The translations under genes were made by a program, and so were the position numbers. A stretch of 64,000 nucleotides of DNA, taken from the NCBI RefSeq assembly GCF_019793465.1, contig NZ_JAILYJ010000003.1:310001-374000 (forward strand). The letters run 5' to 3'. This document shows positions 25,970 through 34,627 of the stretch, piece after piece. Position 1 is the first letter of the stretch. Each line of letters begins with the position of its first letter. The DNA comes from Rhizobium croatiense. GTDB lineage: Bacteria > Pseudomonadota > Alphaproteobacteria > Rhizobiales > Rhizobiaceae. The notes under the pieces are model-generated. The model did no database searches. It saw only the letters and a program-made list of their open reading frames with translations, and was not told where the DNA came from.

Positions 25970-26767
25970 ATGACCGGGGAGCCTGCCCAAACCATCGACG
26001 CCTTTCATCGCGGCGCCTTTCATCTGGTGCAGCCGAAGGGGAGGGGCCATCGCGCCGGCATGGATGCGATGCTGCTTGCCGCCCTCGTTGCCGACGATCG
26101 CCCGGTCAAGGTGGCCGATCTCGGCGCCGGCGCCGGCGCGGCCGGCCTTGCCGTCGCCTCGCGCCTTGCCGATGCCGAGGTGGTGCTCTTCGAACGGTCG
26201 GCCGAAATGGCCGATTATGCCCGTCGCAGCATTCTCCTGCCCGAAAATGCCCATCTCGCCGCCCGCGTCAGCGTCGTCGAGGCGGATGTGGCGCTGACTG
26301 CCAAGGCGCGCAACGATGCCGGCCTCATCGATGAGAGCTTCCACCACGTCATCATGAACCCGCCCTTCAACGATGCCGGCGACCGGCGCACGCCGGATGC
26401 GCTGAAGGCTGAAGCCCATGCGATGACCGACGGCCTGTTCGAAAGCTGGATCCGCACGGCCGGCGCGATCATGATCCCCGGCGGACAATTGTCGCTGATC
26501 GCAAGGCCCGAATCGATCGCCGAGATCGTCGACGCCTGCGGCCGGCGTTTCGGCGGCATCGAAATGACAGCCATCCATCCGCGCGAGCGTGAAAACGCCG
26601 TGCGTATCCTGGTGACTGCAATCAAGGGGTCGCGGGCGCGGCTGTCACTGCGCGCACCGCTCATCATGCACGAAGAGGGGAGCCACAAATTCTCCCCTCT
26701 CATCGATGATTTCAACAATGGCCGGGCGGCCTATGCCAGGCTTCGATCCTCGGCAGCTAGCCGGTGA
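25970..26767 (+). CDS. TrmN6-like adenine N6-methyltransferase
   Basis: A 265-residue class I SAM-dependent methyltransferase resembling TrmN6/YfiC, which methylates N6 of A37 in tRNA1(Val). The SAM loop is [16 protein letters not shown] (about residues 43-58). The acceptor motif NPPF (in [11 protein letters not shown]) is typical of N6-adenine and N5-glutamine methyltransferases. The C-terminal [17 protein letters not shown] is also family-like. The ATG at 25970 follows GAGGGTGGG. The 3' end overlaps the convergent mntH by 11 bases. Substrate assignment to tRNA is by family only. Confidence 0.85.
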   Translation: MTGEPAQTIDAFHRGAFHLVQPKGRGHRAGMDAMLLAALVADDRPVKVADLGAGAGAAGLAVASRLADAEVVLFERSAEMADYARRSILLPENAHLAARVSVVEADVALTAKARNDAGLIDESFHHVIMNPPFNDAGDRRTPDALKAEAHAMTDGLFESWIRTAGAIMIPGGQLSLIARPESIAEIVDACGRRFGGIEMTAIHPRERENAVRILVTAIKGSRARLSLRAPLIMHEEGSHKFSPLIDDFNNGRAAYARLRSSAASR

Positions 26768-28097
26768 CGAAATCGAGCAACAGCTTGACGTTCAGCCCGG
26801 CGATGACGACGGCGATCACATAGGCGATGCCGCTCAGCCAGCGGGGAGCCACAAGTTCGCCCATCTTGGCCTTGCTGGCGGTGAACATGACGAGCGGGAA
26901 GACGGCGAAGGAAAGCTGCAGGCTGAGCACCACCTGCGTGAGGATCAAAAGCTCCGCCGTGCCCTGGTCGCCGTACCAGATGGTGACGATCGCCGCCGGC
27001 ACGATGGCGATGGCGCGGGTAATCAGCCGGCGCATCCACGGCTGCAGCCGGATCTTCAGGAAGCCTTCCATGACGATCTGGCCGGCAAGCGTCGCCGTCA
27101 CCGTCGAGTTGAGGCCGCAGCAGAGCAGCGCAATGCCGAACAGCGTCGGCGCGATGGCGAGACCCAGCAGCGGCGACAGCAGCGAATGCGCCTCGCCGAG
27201 TTCGACGATGTCGGTCCTGCCATGCGCATTGAAGGCGGCAGCGGCCAGGATCAGGATCGAGGCGTTGATCAGCAGCGCGAAACAGAGCGCGACCGTCGAG
27301 TCGATCGTCGCATAGGTCAGCGCCTCCTTCTTTTCGGGAACCGTATGGCCGTAGGCCCGCGTCTGCACGATGCCGGAGTGGAGGTAGAGATTGTGCGGCA
27401 TGACGGTCGCGCCGAGAATGCCGAGCGCGAGATAAAGCATCTCAGGATTGGTGACGATCTCGGTGGTCGGGAAGAAGCCGGTGATGACGGAGCCCCATTG
27501 CGGGTCCGCAAGCAGTATCTGTACGCCGAAGCAGAGCGCGATGACGCCGAGCAGCGTGATGATGAAGGCCTCCACCCAGCGGAAGCCGAGCTTCTGCAGG
27601 AAGAGGATGACGAAGACGTCGAGCGCGGTGATCAGCACGCCGAGTTCGAGCGGAATGCCCATCAAGAGGTTGAGGCCGATCGCCGTGCCGATCACCTCGG
27701 CGATGTCGGTGGCGATGATGGCAATTTCGGCAAAGGCCCAGAGCGGCACCGAAACCCATTTCGGATAGGCGTCGCGGCAAGCCTGCGCAAGGTCGCGGCC
27801 CGAGGCGATCGCGAGACGCGCGCAGAGCGATTGCAGGACGATCGCCATCAGGTTGGAAAGCAGTGCGACGGTGAGCAGCGCATAGCCGAATTTCGAGCCG
27901 CCGGCGAGCGAGGTCGCCCAATTGCCGGGGTCCATATAGCCGACGGCGACCATATAGCCCGGCCCGGCAAAGGCCGCCGCCCTGCGCCACCTCGAGCTGT
28001 GACGCCCGGTTCCGACGGTGCGGTAGACATCCGACAGCGACGCCTCGCCGCGTTCGTGCCGCCAGCCGCTTGTTACCTTTGGGTTGAGGGCGTCCAT
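26757..28097 (-). CDS. mntH: Nramp-type Mn2+ transporter
   Basis: A 446-residue inner-membrane protein of the Nramp family that imports Mn2+ (and Fe2+) with protons. The metal-binding signature DPGN (56-59) lies in the first helix and MPHN (233-236) in the sixth, and eleven or so hydrophobic helices can be traced. A 40-residue polar N-terminal extension precedes the first helix. An inverted repeat GAATGAC-N7-GTCATTC 42 bases upstream of the start fits repression by a Fur-family manganese regulator (Mur) or by RirA. Confidence 0.94.
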   Translation of the reverse strand: MDALNPKVTSGWRHERGEASLSDVYRTVGTGRHSSRWRRAAAFAGPGYMVAVGYMDPGNWATSLAGGSKFGYALLTVALLSNLMAIVLQSLCARLAIASGRDLAQACRDAYPKWVSVPLWAFAEIAIIATDIAEVIGTAIGLNLLMGIPLELGVLITALDVFVILFLQKLGFRWVEAFIITLLGVIALCFGVQILLADPQWGSVITGFFPTTEIVTNPEMLYLALGILGATVMPHNLYLHSGIVQTRAYGHTVPEKKEALTYATIDSTVALCFALLINASILILAAAAFNAHGRTDIVELGEAHSLLSPLLGLAIAPTLFGIALLCCGLNSTVTATLAGQIVMEGFLKIRLQPWMRRLITRAIAIVPAAIVTIWYGDQGTAELLILTQVVLSLQLSFAVFPLVMFTASKAKMGELVAPRWLSGIAYVIAVVIAGLNVKLLLDFVTG

Positions 28098-28139
28098 GCC
28101 ATTTCCACCTGTTTATCGTGAGCGCACTATGACGAATCA

Positions 28140-28160
28140 GAATGACAATGCAAGTCATTC
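28140..28160 (-). promoter_or_regulatory. Metal-responsive operator upstream of mntH
   Basis: GAATGAC (28140-28146), AATGCAA, GTCATTC (28154-28160) is a perfect 7-base inverted repeat. It also contains TGA-N9-TCA, the reported form of the RirA iron box in Rhizobium, and resembles Mur/Fur sites of the AATGCAA-ATCATT type. Because it precedes a manganese transporter, Mur is the likelier regulator. The divergent peptidase gene starts 121 bases to the right. Confidence 0.6.
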
Positions 28161-28234
28161 GCAACAAGAAAGACCATTCTCGATGTTTTGCAAACGCGGC
28201 CATTGCGTTTGTCGTTCCAACGCATACATGGATG

Positions 28235-28256
28235 CCGATCGTAGATTGACGATCGG
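28235..28256. repeat. Short perfect inverted repeat before the S49 peptidase gene
   Basis: CCGATCGT (28235-28242) and ACGATCGG (28249-28256) flank AGATTG. It lies 25-46 bases upstream of the peptidase start, inside the probable 5' leader. It could be an operator or an mRNA hairpin. I recognise no known site. Confidence 0.4.
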
Positions 28257-28280
28257 GCGACCCGAAGCGAAGGATGGGAA

Positions 28281-29141
28281 ATGGCCGGATTCTGGAAAAA
28301 ATTGCTGCCGAAACGGTTCCGCAAGGAGGGCGTCACCATCCCGGTCGTCAGATTGCAGGGCGCGATCATCAGCGGCGGCGGCCAATTCCGGCCGACCCTC
28401 AATCTCGCCAATGTCGCTCCGGTCCTGGAAAAGGCCTTTGCCATGAAGGGCTCGCCGGCGGTTGCCATCGCGATCAACTCGCCGGGCGGCTCGCCCGTCC
28501 AGTCCCGGCTGATCTTCACCCGCATCCGCGAGCTTGCCCGCGAGAAGCAGAAGAAGGTCCTGGTCTTCGTCGAGGACGTCGCCGCCTCCGGCGGCTATAT
28601 GATCGCGCTTGCCGGCGATGAGATCATCGCCGACGCCACCTCGATCGTCGGCTCGATCGGCGTCGTCTCCGGCGGTTTCGGCTTTCCCGAACTTCTGAAG
28701 AAGATCGGCGTCGAGCGCCGCGTCTATACGGCGGGCGAAAACAAGGTGATCCTCGATCCGTTCCAGCCGGAAAAAGAAAAGGACATCGAATATCTGAAGA
28801 GCCTGCAGCTCGAGATCCATCAGGTCTTCATCTCGATGGTGCGCGAGCGCCGCGCCGGCAAGCTGAAGGATGACGCCACCGTCTTTTCCGGCCTGTTCTG
28901 GAGCGGCACCCGCGGCCTCGAACTCGGCCTCGTCGACGGCCTCGGCGACATGCGCCAGGAATTGAAGCGACGCTACGGCCAGAAGACCAAGCTTGAGCTC
29001 GTCACCGCCGGCCGCGGCCTGCTCGGCCGCCGCATCCCCGGCGTGTCGCCGGTCTCGCTCGAGGGCGCCGCATCGGGACTCGCGACGGGGCTTGTCGAAG
29101 CAGCGGAAGAGAGAGCATTGTGGACCCGCTTCGGGCTTTGA
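28281..29141 (+). CDS. S49-family serine peptidase (SppA/SohB-like)
   Basis: A 286-residue peptidase of the S49 family, which uses a Ser-Lys dyad to degrade signal peptides or membrane protein fragments. The fold is visible in IPVVRLQGAI, AIAINSPGGSPVQS, VLVFVEDVAASGGYMIALAG (nucleophile Ser in ASGGY), IVGSIGVVSGGFGFPELL and FSGLFWSGTRGLELGLVDG. There is no signal peptide or clear N-terminal membrane helix, so this is a short, SohB-like or cytoplasm-facing form. A 63-residue membrane protein follows 18 bases downstream and is probably co-transcribed. Confidence 0.88.
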   Translation: MAGFWKKLLPKRFRKEGVTIPVVRLQGAIISGGGQFRPTLNLANVAPVLEKAFAMKGSPAVAIAINSPGGSPVQSRLIFTRIRELAREKQKKVLVFVEDVAASGGYMIALAGDEIIADATSIVGSIGVVSGGFGFPELLKKIGVERRVYTAGENKVILDPFQPEKEKDIEYLKSLQLEIHQVFISMVRERRAGKLKDDATVFSGLFWSGTRGLELGLVDGLGDMRQELKRRYGQKTKLELVTAGRGLLGRRIPGVSPVSLEGAASGLATGLVEAAEERALWTRFGL

Positions 29142-29159
29142 GAGGAGCAAGAGAGGGGC

Positions 29160-29351
29160 ATGGCACAGCTTATCACCATCCTGGTCCTGGTCTTTTCGGC
29201 CTGGTGGCTCTACCGCCGCTTCGTCTCCGATGCCCGCAAGCTCGCTGAAAAATCACGCCGCGCCGAAAAGGAGCGCCAGACCGGCGCGATCGGCACGCTG
29301 GTCAAGGATCCCGTGACCGGGGAATACCGGCTGAAGCGCGAGGGAGAATAA
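29160..29351 (+). CDS. Small single-pass membrane protein
   Basis: A 63-residue protein: one N-terminal membrane helix (LITILVLVFSAWWLYRRF), then a charged segment (KSRRAEKERQ) and TLVKDPVTGEYRLKR. The start follows GAGAGGGG. The last segment resembles the short conserved tail of small proteins linked to S49 peptidase genes, but I cannot name a family. Its position suggests an accessory to the peptidase. Confidence 0.7.
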   Translation: MAQLITILVLVFSAWWLYRRFVSDARKLAEKSRRAEKERQTGAIGTLVKDPVTGEYRLKREGE

Positions 29352-29421
29352 GAGGCCTCGTAACTCATCTGCCTCTCATCAGGCTGCCGCTCCGCAGTGC
29401 GCAGCGTAGGGCGGGCTTGGA

Positions 29422-29477
29422 ACCCTCCTCTGTCCTGCCGGACATCTCCCCCACTCGGGGGAGGCAGGGCAGAGGGT
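29422..29477. repeat. RIME-like intergenic palindrome
   Basis: ACCCTC (29422-29427) and GAGGGT (29472-29477) are the outer arms. CTGTCCTGCC pairs with GGCAGGGCAG with one mismatch, and CTCCCCC/GGGGGAG forms the inner hairpin. It separates the peptidase unit from the AraC-TetR gene group. The remaining 130 bases up to 29607 show nothing recognisable. Confidence 0.6.
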
Positions 29478-29607
29478 ATTCCGGAATTATGGGGCAGATG
29501 CCACCAACCGATAACGATGCGGTGTTGGCAGCTTTGCGCCCCAGAAGCGGACGGTTGAAGATTTCCGATCAGCGGCTGGAATGATCCAAAGCAGTCGCTC
29601 GAGGAGA

Positions 29608-30396
29608 CTACGATCCATGTTCTGTGGCCTGCATCGAAACCTGCCTCCCGAGAGATGGCCAGTCCCCAAATTTCCGAAAGTAGGCGCGGGAGAATGCTGC
29701 GGCACTGCCGAAGCCGACTTGCCGTGCCACGGTCTTCACCGTCGCCCCTTTGGACAGCTTCCGTCGGCCAATGACCAAGCGCCATCCCGTCAGGTAAGCC
29801 TGGGGCGTTGTGCCAACCACGTCGCGAAAAAGAGCCATAAAATGGCTTCGTGACATCCCGGCCTCCGCAGCAAGGTCTTCGATGTTCCAAGCGCGAGTCG
29901 GAGCATCATGCATAGCTACCAATGTCCGGTGTAATGAGGGGTGGGACAGGCCTGCCAGTAAGCCAGGTCCGGTTGCACCGCGGTCGATCGCTGTACGCAG
30001 AATAAGCAAAACCATCACTTCGCAGAGGCGGTTGAGGGCCGCGCTGCGCCCGCAACGGGGTTCCAAGGCCTCCGCCAGGAAAGCGGCTGTCGTGTCCCGA
30101 AGGGTTGGAATGTCGTTGATTTCGACCAGAACTTGATCCGGCAGCGCGTTCAAGAGCGGGTTGTGTACCCCCTCGAAATCGACCGCTGCTGTTACCAAAG
30201 CTGGCGGTTCAGGAATCGTGTCGCCGCGCAGGCAAAGGATGATCTTTTCCGCACGTCCCCCCGGTTCGCCGATTACAAATAGCCTCGCTTGTCTGTCGTT
30301 GGCCCGCGTCGGTTCTAGCGAGGCTTTCAGCTCGAACGTGTCAAAGAAGGCTGAGAGGCGATCCAGTTTCGAAAGGATTTTCGGATTCTTGATCAT
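29608..30396 (-). CDS. AraC-family transcriptional regulator
   Basis: A 262-residue regulator with an N-terminal cupin-type sensing domain (about residues 1-150, starting NPKILSKLDRLSAFFD). A C-terminal AraC DNA-binding domain follows (about 165-260), with two helix-turn-helix units: IEDLAAEAGMSRSHFMALFR and VKTVARQVGFGSAAAFSRAY. It is the cupin_6 type often paired with redox or detoxification genes. The ATG at 30396 is chosen by similarity, and the frame is open to 30507. It is divergent from the peroxiredoxin-like gene with a 92-base shared promoter region, so it probably controls that gene. Its base usage looks less GC-biased than its neighbours. Confidence 0.88.
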   Translation of the reverse strand: MIKNPKILSKLDRLSAFFDTFELKASLEPTRANDRQARLFVIGEPGGRAEKIILCLRGDTIPEPPALVTAAVDFEGVHNPLLNALPDQVLVEINDIPTLRDTTAAFLAEALEPRCGRSAALNRLCEVMVLLILRTAIDRGATGPGLLAGLSHPSLHRTLVAMHDAPTRAWNIEDLAAEAGMSRSHFMALFRDVVGTTPQAYLTGWRLVIGRRKLSKGATVKTVARQVGFGSAAAFSRAYFRKFGDWPSLGRQVSMQATEHGS

Positions 30397-30488
30397 ATTT
30401 TGAGGATCATTAACGGCCCTGACTATGGAATATTGAAGCACCAACGTCAACTTGGGCGTCGGAAGCGTCATGCAATCGGAGTTGATCG

Positions 30489-31025
30489 ATGTTAGTCCCG
30501 AGAACACTGGCCCCTCATTTGACCGTCAAAACCCTCCAGCACGGAGAGTTCGATCTCACCCGCGAAAAGCCATCGCTTATGACGCTCGTGTGCTTTTACC
30601 GTGGTCTCCACTGCCCGGTCTGCGGAATCTATCTCAAAGAGCTGGAGCGGATGACGCTATCCTTCGACGAGCGCGGAGTCAGTACAATCGCCATAAGCTC
30701 TGATGGGGAAGACCGCGCCCGGCAAATGGCCGATAAGATTGGTGCTGAGCACTTGCGTATCGGCTTCGGTCTGCCTTTAAGCGTGGCACGGCAATGGGGC
30801 CTCTACATTTCATCCTCGCGCGGAAAGACCTCAATCGGCATCGAGGAGCCCGAACTGTTTTCCGAGCCGGGGGTCTTCCTGATCAAGCCGGATCAAACGG
30901 TCTATTGGCTCTCGGTGCAATCCATGCCATTCGCACGACCAAATTTCGTCGAGATGGTGCAAGCTTTGGATTTCGTCATCAAAAACGACTACTCGGCACG
31001 AGGTGAATACACCGGCGAGGTTTAA
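30489..31025 (+). CDS. Peroxiredoxin-like (AhpC/TSA superfamily) protein
   Basis: A 178-residue thioredoxin-fold protein. The active-site segment CFYRGLHCPVCGIYL contains C42 and C45 as a CxxC, with a further C35. This pattern belongs to the peroxiredoxin-like group, not to typical 2-Cys AhpC. Other conserved parts are VSTIAISSDGEDRARQMADK and EPGVFLIKPDQTVYW. It probably reduces peroxides or protein disulfides, but the substrate is unknown. It is divergent from an AraC regulator. Its stop codon overlaps the stop codon of the convergent tag gene (31022-31025). Confidence 0.85.
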   Translation: MLVPRTLAPHLTVKTLQHGEFDLTREKPSLMTLVCFYRGLHCPVCGIYLKELERMTLSFDERGVSTIAISSDGEDRARQMADKIGAEHLRIGFGLPLSVARQWGLYISSSRGKTSIGIEEPELFSEPGVFLIKPDQTVYWLSVQSMPFARPNFVEMVQALDFVIKNDYSARGEYTGEV

Positions 31026-31645
31026 GTCCGGTTGGCGGCCCTGGAACGCTGGAATGCAGCTCTAGCCGCCTCGGCCCTGTCTCGGAATACGCAGTCTTCG
31101 GCGTGATCATTGAACAGTCCCATTGCCTGCATGAAAGCATAGACTGTGGTGGGGCCGACAAATGACCAGCCGCGCTTCTTCAGGTCTTTCGACATGGCGA
31201 TGGACCCGGCTGAGGTGGATGCGGTCTGCGGAGCAGCAAGCTCTGTCGCCTTCGGTTCGAAGCGCCAGACATAGGCGGCGAGCGAACCCTCCTGCTTCAC
31301 CAGTTCCTGGGCACGCTGCGCGTTGTTTATGACCGCCGCGATCTTACCGCGATGGCGCACGATGCCATCGTCCCGGAGCAGGCGCATAATGTCGGCCTCC
31401 GTGAATTGCGCGATGCGGTCAAAGTCGAAACCGAGAAAGGCAGCCCGAAAATTCTCGCGCTTGGACAGGATAGTGCGCCAGCTCAAACCTGACTGGAAGC
31501 CTTCGAGGCAAAGCTTCTCAAATAAACGGTGATCATCATCTACCGGGAAGCCCCACTCGGTGTCGTGATAGGGCAGGAACTCCGGAGCGGCTGCGCACCA
31601 GCGGCAACGCGGCTGCCCATCCGGGCCGAAGATCGTCGCGCTCAT
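31022..31645 (-). CDS. tag: DNA-3-methyladenine glycosylase I
   Basis: A 207-residue base-excision repair enzyme that removes 3-methyladenine from alkylated DNA. The zinc-binding residues are all visible: Cys in RCRWC, His in YHDTEWG, and the C-terminal H-x3-C in DHAEDC. Also present are the catalytic-pocket Glu in LCLEGFQSGLSWRTIL and KKRGWSFVGPTTVYAFMQA. The ATG at 31645 lies 4 bases after the stop of the YciI gene, so tag is the last gene of a TetR-yciI-tag unit. Coupling of alkylation repair to a TetR regulator is unusual. Confidence 0.93.
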   Translation of the reverse strand: MSATIFGPDGQPRCRWCAAAPEFLPYHDTEWGFPVDDDHRLFEKLCLEGFQSGLSWRTILSKRENFRAAFLGFDFDRIAQFTEADIMRLLRDDGIVRHRGKIAAVINNAQRAQELVKQEGSLAAYVWRFEPKATELAAPQTASTSAGSIAMSKDLKKRGWSFVGPTTVYAFMQAMGLFNDHAEDCVFRDRAEAARAAFQRSRAANRT

Positions 31646-31649
31646 TTTC

Positions 31650-31937
31650 TCACGCCCTAAGAAAGGCCAAGCGGTCGTCGGTGCGGCCCGGTGCAATTTC
31701 AAGAATGTCTGCGCTTACGACACCCCCCACAACGAAAGGATCTTGCTGGAGACGCATTTCGAGATCGGCGCGGGATGTGTTGTGGGCGAGAACCGCTCCG
31801 CCCGCACTTTGCTGTAGGCTTCCGGTAAGGAGGAAGATACCATCGTCAAAGCCCTGTTTGATCCAGGCATTATGCCCTTCCATAAGGGCGGAGGCTCGGG
31901 CCTTGTTGGCGGAGAATTTAAGTGTAACGACGAACAT
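31650..31937 (-). CDS. YciI-family protein
   Basis: A 95-residue protein of the YCII family, a ferredoxin-like alpha/beta fold found in stress and degradation operons. Conserved parts are FVVTLKFSANKARA, GHNAWIKQGFDDGIFLLTGS and DPFVVGGVVSADILEI. The His-Asp pair proposed as catalytic in the family may be H22 and a following Asp. The biochemical role is unknown. It sits between a TetR regulator (12 bases upstream) and tag (4 bases downstream). Confidence 0.83.
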   Translation of the reverse strand: MFVVTLKFSANKARASALMEGHNAWIKQGFDDGIFLLTGSLQQSAGGAVLAHNTSRADLEMRLQQDPFVVGGVVSADILEIAPGRTDDRLAFLRA

Positions 31938-31949
31938 ACAGGCCCCCCT

Positions 31950-32558
31950 TTAGGAATTCTGGATGGAAACGGATTCGGGATGATCGGATAGATTGGGTCG
32001 CTGCACTGCCAACCATAGGCACATATCGTCGACTTCACGGCGGACGAAGGCTTCGTCGCGGAAGGCGGTCGCGAGTGCGGCGACACCCTGGCTTCGCATC
32101 AGGATGTGCATGGCAAGCGCGTCGGCATCGGTCTCACGGCCAAGTGCGGCAAACTGGCGCGAAAGCCAATTGCGAAACAGAGTGAAAAGCTTGGTCGCCT
32201 CGTCCTTGGCAGAGTGGTCGAGTTTGGCGAGTTCGTTGCAAAGCGTGCCGACTGGGCAGCCAAAGGCCATGATCTTTGTCTGGTTCATGATGAGCATGTG
32301 GATGAAGCTTCTGATCCGTTCGCCGGGGGCTTCAGCCCCAGCCTCCCACGCATCTAGCATCGCCTTGGTCTTTGAAAGACGATGGGCGATCACCGCATCG
32401 AGAATCTCGTCTTTCGTCTTGAAGTGATAGTAGAAGTTGCCTCGCGAAAGTCCGACGACTGCCGCAATGTCGGCGAAGGACGTCGCCTCGAATCCCCGCT
32501 CATAAAAAAGCCTGTCTGCAGCCTCAACAATCTGCAGTCGTGTGGTCGCTGCCCCCAA
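31950..32558 (-). CDS. TetR-family transcriptional regulator
   Basis: A 202-residue regulator. The N-terminal helix-turn-helix covers about residues 5-50 (IVEAADRLFYERGFEATSFA, DIAAVVGLSRGNFYYHFKTK). The all-helical C-terminal ligand domain contains two cysteines (FGCPVGTLCNEL). Upstream are two copies of a 16-base palindrome, TAGGRC-N4-GYCCTA, which strongly suggest autoregulation of the TetR-yciI-tag unit. The cysteine pair might allow redox or thiol-reactive sensing, but this is speculative. Confidence 0.9.
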   Translation of the reverse strand: MGAATTRLQIVEAADRLFYERGFEATSFADIAAVVGLSRGNFYYHFKTKDEILDAVIAHRLSKTKAMLDAWEAGAEAPGERIRSFIHMLIMNQTKIMAFGCPVGTLCNELAKLDHSAKDEATKLFTLFRNWLSRQFAALGRETDADALAMHILMRSQGVAALATAFRDEAFVRREVDDMCLWLAVQRPNLSDHPESVSIQNS

Positions 32559-32590
32559 GTGCCCGGTTCTCCATCGCCATCGCTCGTCGC

Positions 32591-32608
32591 GTAGGGCAAT
32601 TGCCCTAC
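32591..32608. promoter_or_regulatory. TetR operator, proximal copy
   Basis: GTAGGGCAATTGCCCTAC is a perfect 18-base palindrome, 33 bases upstream of the TetR start codon. Its core TAGGGCAATTGCCCTA matches the distal copy at 14 of 16 positions. Confidence 0.7.
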
Positions 32609-32616
32609 AAAGTTCT

Positions 32617-32634
32617 TTAGGACGATTGTCCTAA
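32617..32634. promoter_or_regulatory. TetR operator, distal copy
   Basis: TTAGGAC (32617-32623), GATT, GTCCTAA (32628-32634) is a perfect palindrome of 7-base arms. Its centre is 26 bases from the centre of the proximal copy. Two dimers could bind cooperatively over the promoter. Confidence 0.7.
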
Positions 32635-32716
32635 TGACGTCAAGGGTGGACGTGAAGGTGACGGGCTTCAGCAAGTGACTGCTATCCCCCAATGTAGACG
32701 CTCGACTATCGAGAGA

Positions 32717-32751
32717 AGCGACCGCTGAGGGCCAGGCCGAAAGCGGTCGCT
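32717..32751. repeat. Inverted repeat in the TetR-glyQ gap
   Basis: AGCGACCGCT (32717-32726) and AGCGGTCGCT (32742-32751) are perfect arms around a 15-base loop with GGCC-A-GGCC inside. It marks the junction between the TetR group and the core gene glyQ. The remaining sequence to 32935 (about 180 bases) shows no gene or clear promoter. Confidence 0.5.
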
Positions 32752-32935
32752 GGTGGCATTTGCTGCATAATTCCGGGGTATTCCCCGCTGCACGCCGCCA
32801 CAAGGGTTAGGGTGAGGGGCGGCTAAGTCCTCTTCCATATCGGCTTTCGCCGGCTGTCCGCCGTAAACGTCTTGACCCCCGCCGCCCTCCATGGCACCTG
32901 TCGCGTCGATAATCCCAAAGCAATCGGTGCCGTCG

Positions 32936-33892
32936 ATGTCAGCTATCCCAGACCATATGAACCCCAAGCGCTCGTTCCAGGCGCTGATCCTGACCCTGCA
33001 TAACTACTGGGCGGACAAGGGTTGCGCGGTGCTGCAGCCCTACGACATGGAAGTCGGTGCCGGCACCTTCCACCCGGCCACGACGCTGCGCTCCCTCGGG
33101 CCGAAACCATGGAAGGCGGCCTATGTTCAGCCGTCGCGGCGTCCGTCCGACGGCCGCTATGGCGAAAACCCGAACCGGCTGCAGCATTATTACCAGTATC
33201 AGGTCATCCTGAAGCCGAACCCGCCCAATTTGCAGGAGCTTTATCTCGGCTCGCTGGCGGCGATCGGCCTCGACCCGCTGCTGCACGACATCCGCTTCGT
33301 CGAGGATGATTGGGAAAGCCCGACGCTCGGCGCCTGGGGTCTCGGCTGGGAATGCTGGTGCGACGGCATGGAAGTCTCGCAGTTCACCTATTTCCAGCAG
33401 GTCTGCGGCATCGAATGCGCGCCGGTCGCCGGTGAACTGACCTATGGTCTCGAGCGCCTCGCCATGTATGTCCAGGGCGTCGACAATGTCTACGATCTGA
33501 ACTTCAACGGCCGCGAGGGCGACGAGAAGATCAGCTATGGCGACGTCTTCCTGCAGGCCGAGCAGGAATATTCGCGTCACAATTTCGAATTCGCCAATAT
33601 CGAGATGCTGCATCGTCACTTTGTCGATGCCGAGAAGGAATGCCGGGCGCTGCTCGATGCCGGCGCGCCTGACGACAGCGCCAACCAGCGCCTGCACAAA
33701 TGCGTCTTCCCGGCCTATGACCAGTGCATCAAGGCCAGCCACGTCTTCAACCTTCTGGATGCCCGCGGCGTCATCTCGGTCACCGAGCGCCAGAGCTATA
33801 TCTTGCGGGTGCGCACGCTCGCCAAAGCCTGCGGCGAAGCCTTCCTGCTGACCGATGCCGGCGGCGTCAATCTGACCAGCGAGGCGGCGTGA
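32936..33892 (+). CDS. glyQ: Glycyl-tRNA synthetase alpha subunit
   Basis: The catalytic subunit of the bacterial alpha2-beta2 glycyl-tRNA synthetase. Highly conserved segments are [59 protein letters not shown] (class II motif 2 region), and [20 protein letters not shown]. Start codons at 32936 (MSAIPDH) and 32957 (MNPKRSF) are both plausible, because no clear ribosome site marks either. The beta subunit glyS is encoded about 11 kb away on the opposite strand. A small kinase gene overlaps its stop codon by four bases. Confidence 0.95.
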   Translation: MSAIPDHMNPKRSFQALILTLHNYWADKGCAVLQPYDMEVGAGTFHPATTLRSLGPKPWKAAYVQPSRRPSDGRYGENPNRLQHYYQYQVILKPNPPNLQELYLGSLAAIGLDPLLHDIRFVEDDWESPTLGAWGLGWECWCDGMEVSQFTYFQQVCGIECAPVAGELTYGLERLAMYVQGVDNVYDLNFNGREGDEKISYGDVFLQAEQEYSRHNFEFANIEMLHRHFVDAEKECRALLDAGAPDDSANQRLHKCVFPAYDQCIKASHVFNLLDARGVISVTERQSYILRVRTLAKACGEAFLLTDAGGVNLTSEAA

Positions 33893-34440
33893 CGCAAAAG
33901 CCTGCCAGCCGTATAATCCATATCAACGGCTGGCCAGGCACCGGGAAGCTGACGGTCGGCCGCTTGCTGGCGAAAAGGCTCGGCGCACGGCTCATCGACA
34001 ATCATACGCTGCTTAATCCAGCCGAGGCTCTTTTTGCCCGCAGCAACCCTCTGCATGCATCGCTGCGTGAGCAGATTCGCCGAGCGGTCTTCGACCATGC
34101 TGCGCGCGCCGATCCGGCGGAAAGCTTCGTCTTCACCGATGCTCTTTCGGATGACGCGGACGATAGTGCGATGTTTTCCTGGTATCTCGATCTGGCGGCC
34201 GCCAGAGGCGCGGATCTGGTCGCGGTTCTCCTCGATTGCGCGCCGGAGGAGAATGCCAGGCGCCTCATCTCAGCGGGCCGGTCCGAGGCGCTCAAGCTGA
34301 CGGATGCGGCGAAGCTGCAACAGCTCAGGGCAAACTATAAACTGTTGCGCGGACTGGCGGAGCACACAGTCGTAATTGATACGACGGAGCTTTCGCCGGA
34401 GTTGACGGCGGCCCGGATCCTCGCGCATATCGGTGTCTGA
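33889..34440 (+). CDS. Small P-loop kinase-like protein
   Basis: A 183-residue nucleotide-binding protein. The Walker A motif is [20 protein letters not shown] (K20), in the arrangement of AAA/shikimate- or gluconate-kinase-like enzymes. Downstream are [28 protein letters not shown] and [13 protein letters not shown], matching the P-loop kinase layout with a lid region. Translation starts with GTG at 33889, overlapping the glyQ TGA as GTGA, so it is probably translationally coupled to glyQ. Its substrate is unknown. Possibilities are a small metabolite or a tRNA-end-related nucleotide. Confidence 0.75.
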   Translation: MTQKPASRIIHINGWPGTGKLTVGRLLAKRLGARLIDNHTLLNPAEALFARSNPLHASLREQIRRAVFDHAARADPAESFVFTDALSDDADDSAMFSWYLDLAAARGADLVAVLLDCAPEENARRLISAGRSEALKLTDAAKLQQLRANYKLLRGLAEHTVVIDTTELSPELTAARILAHIGV

Positions 34441-34627
34441 CGATAGCCCGCTCCTACACTCCATGTCGTCTAAAAAAATCCGTCGCTCCAGGGGTCAGGC
34501 TTCTTTTGTATTGCGTAAACCATCACTACGTTGTCATCTCTGGTGTTACGATAACGTAAGCTTTGGTATCTCTTTGAAGAGCAATATTTTTTACTTTAGA
34601 CTTTTATATGAGAATTTGCCCTCCAGT

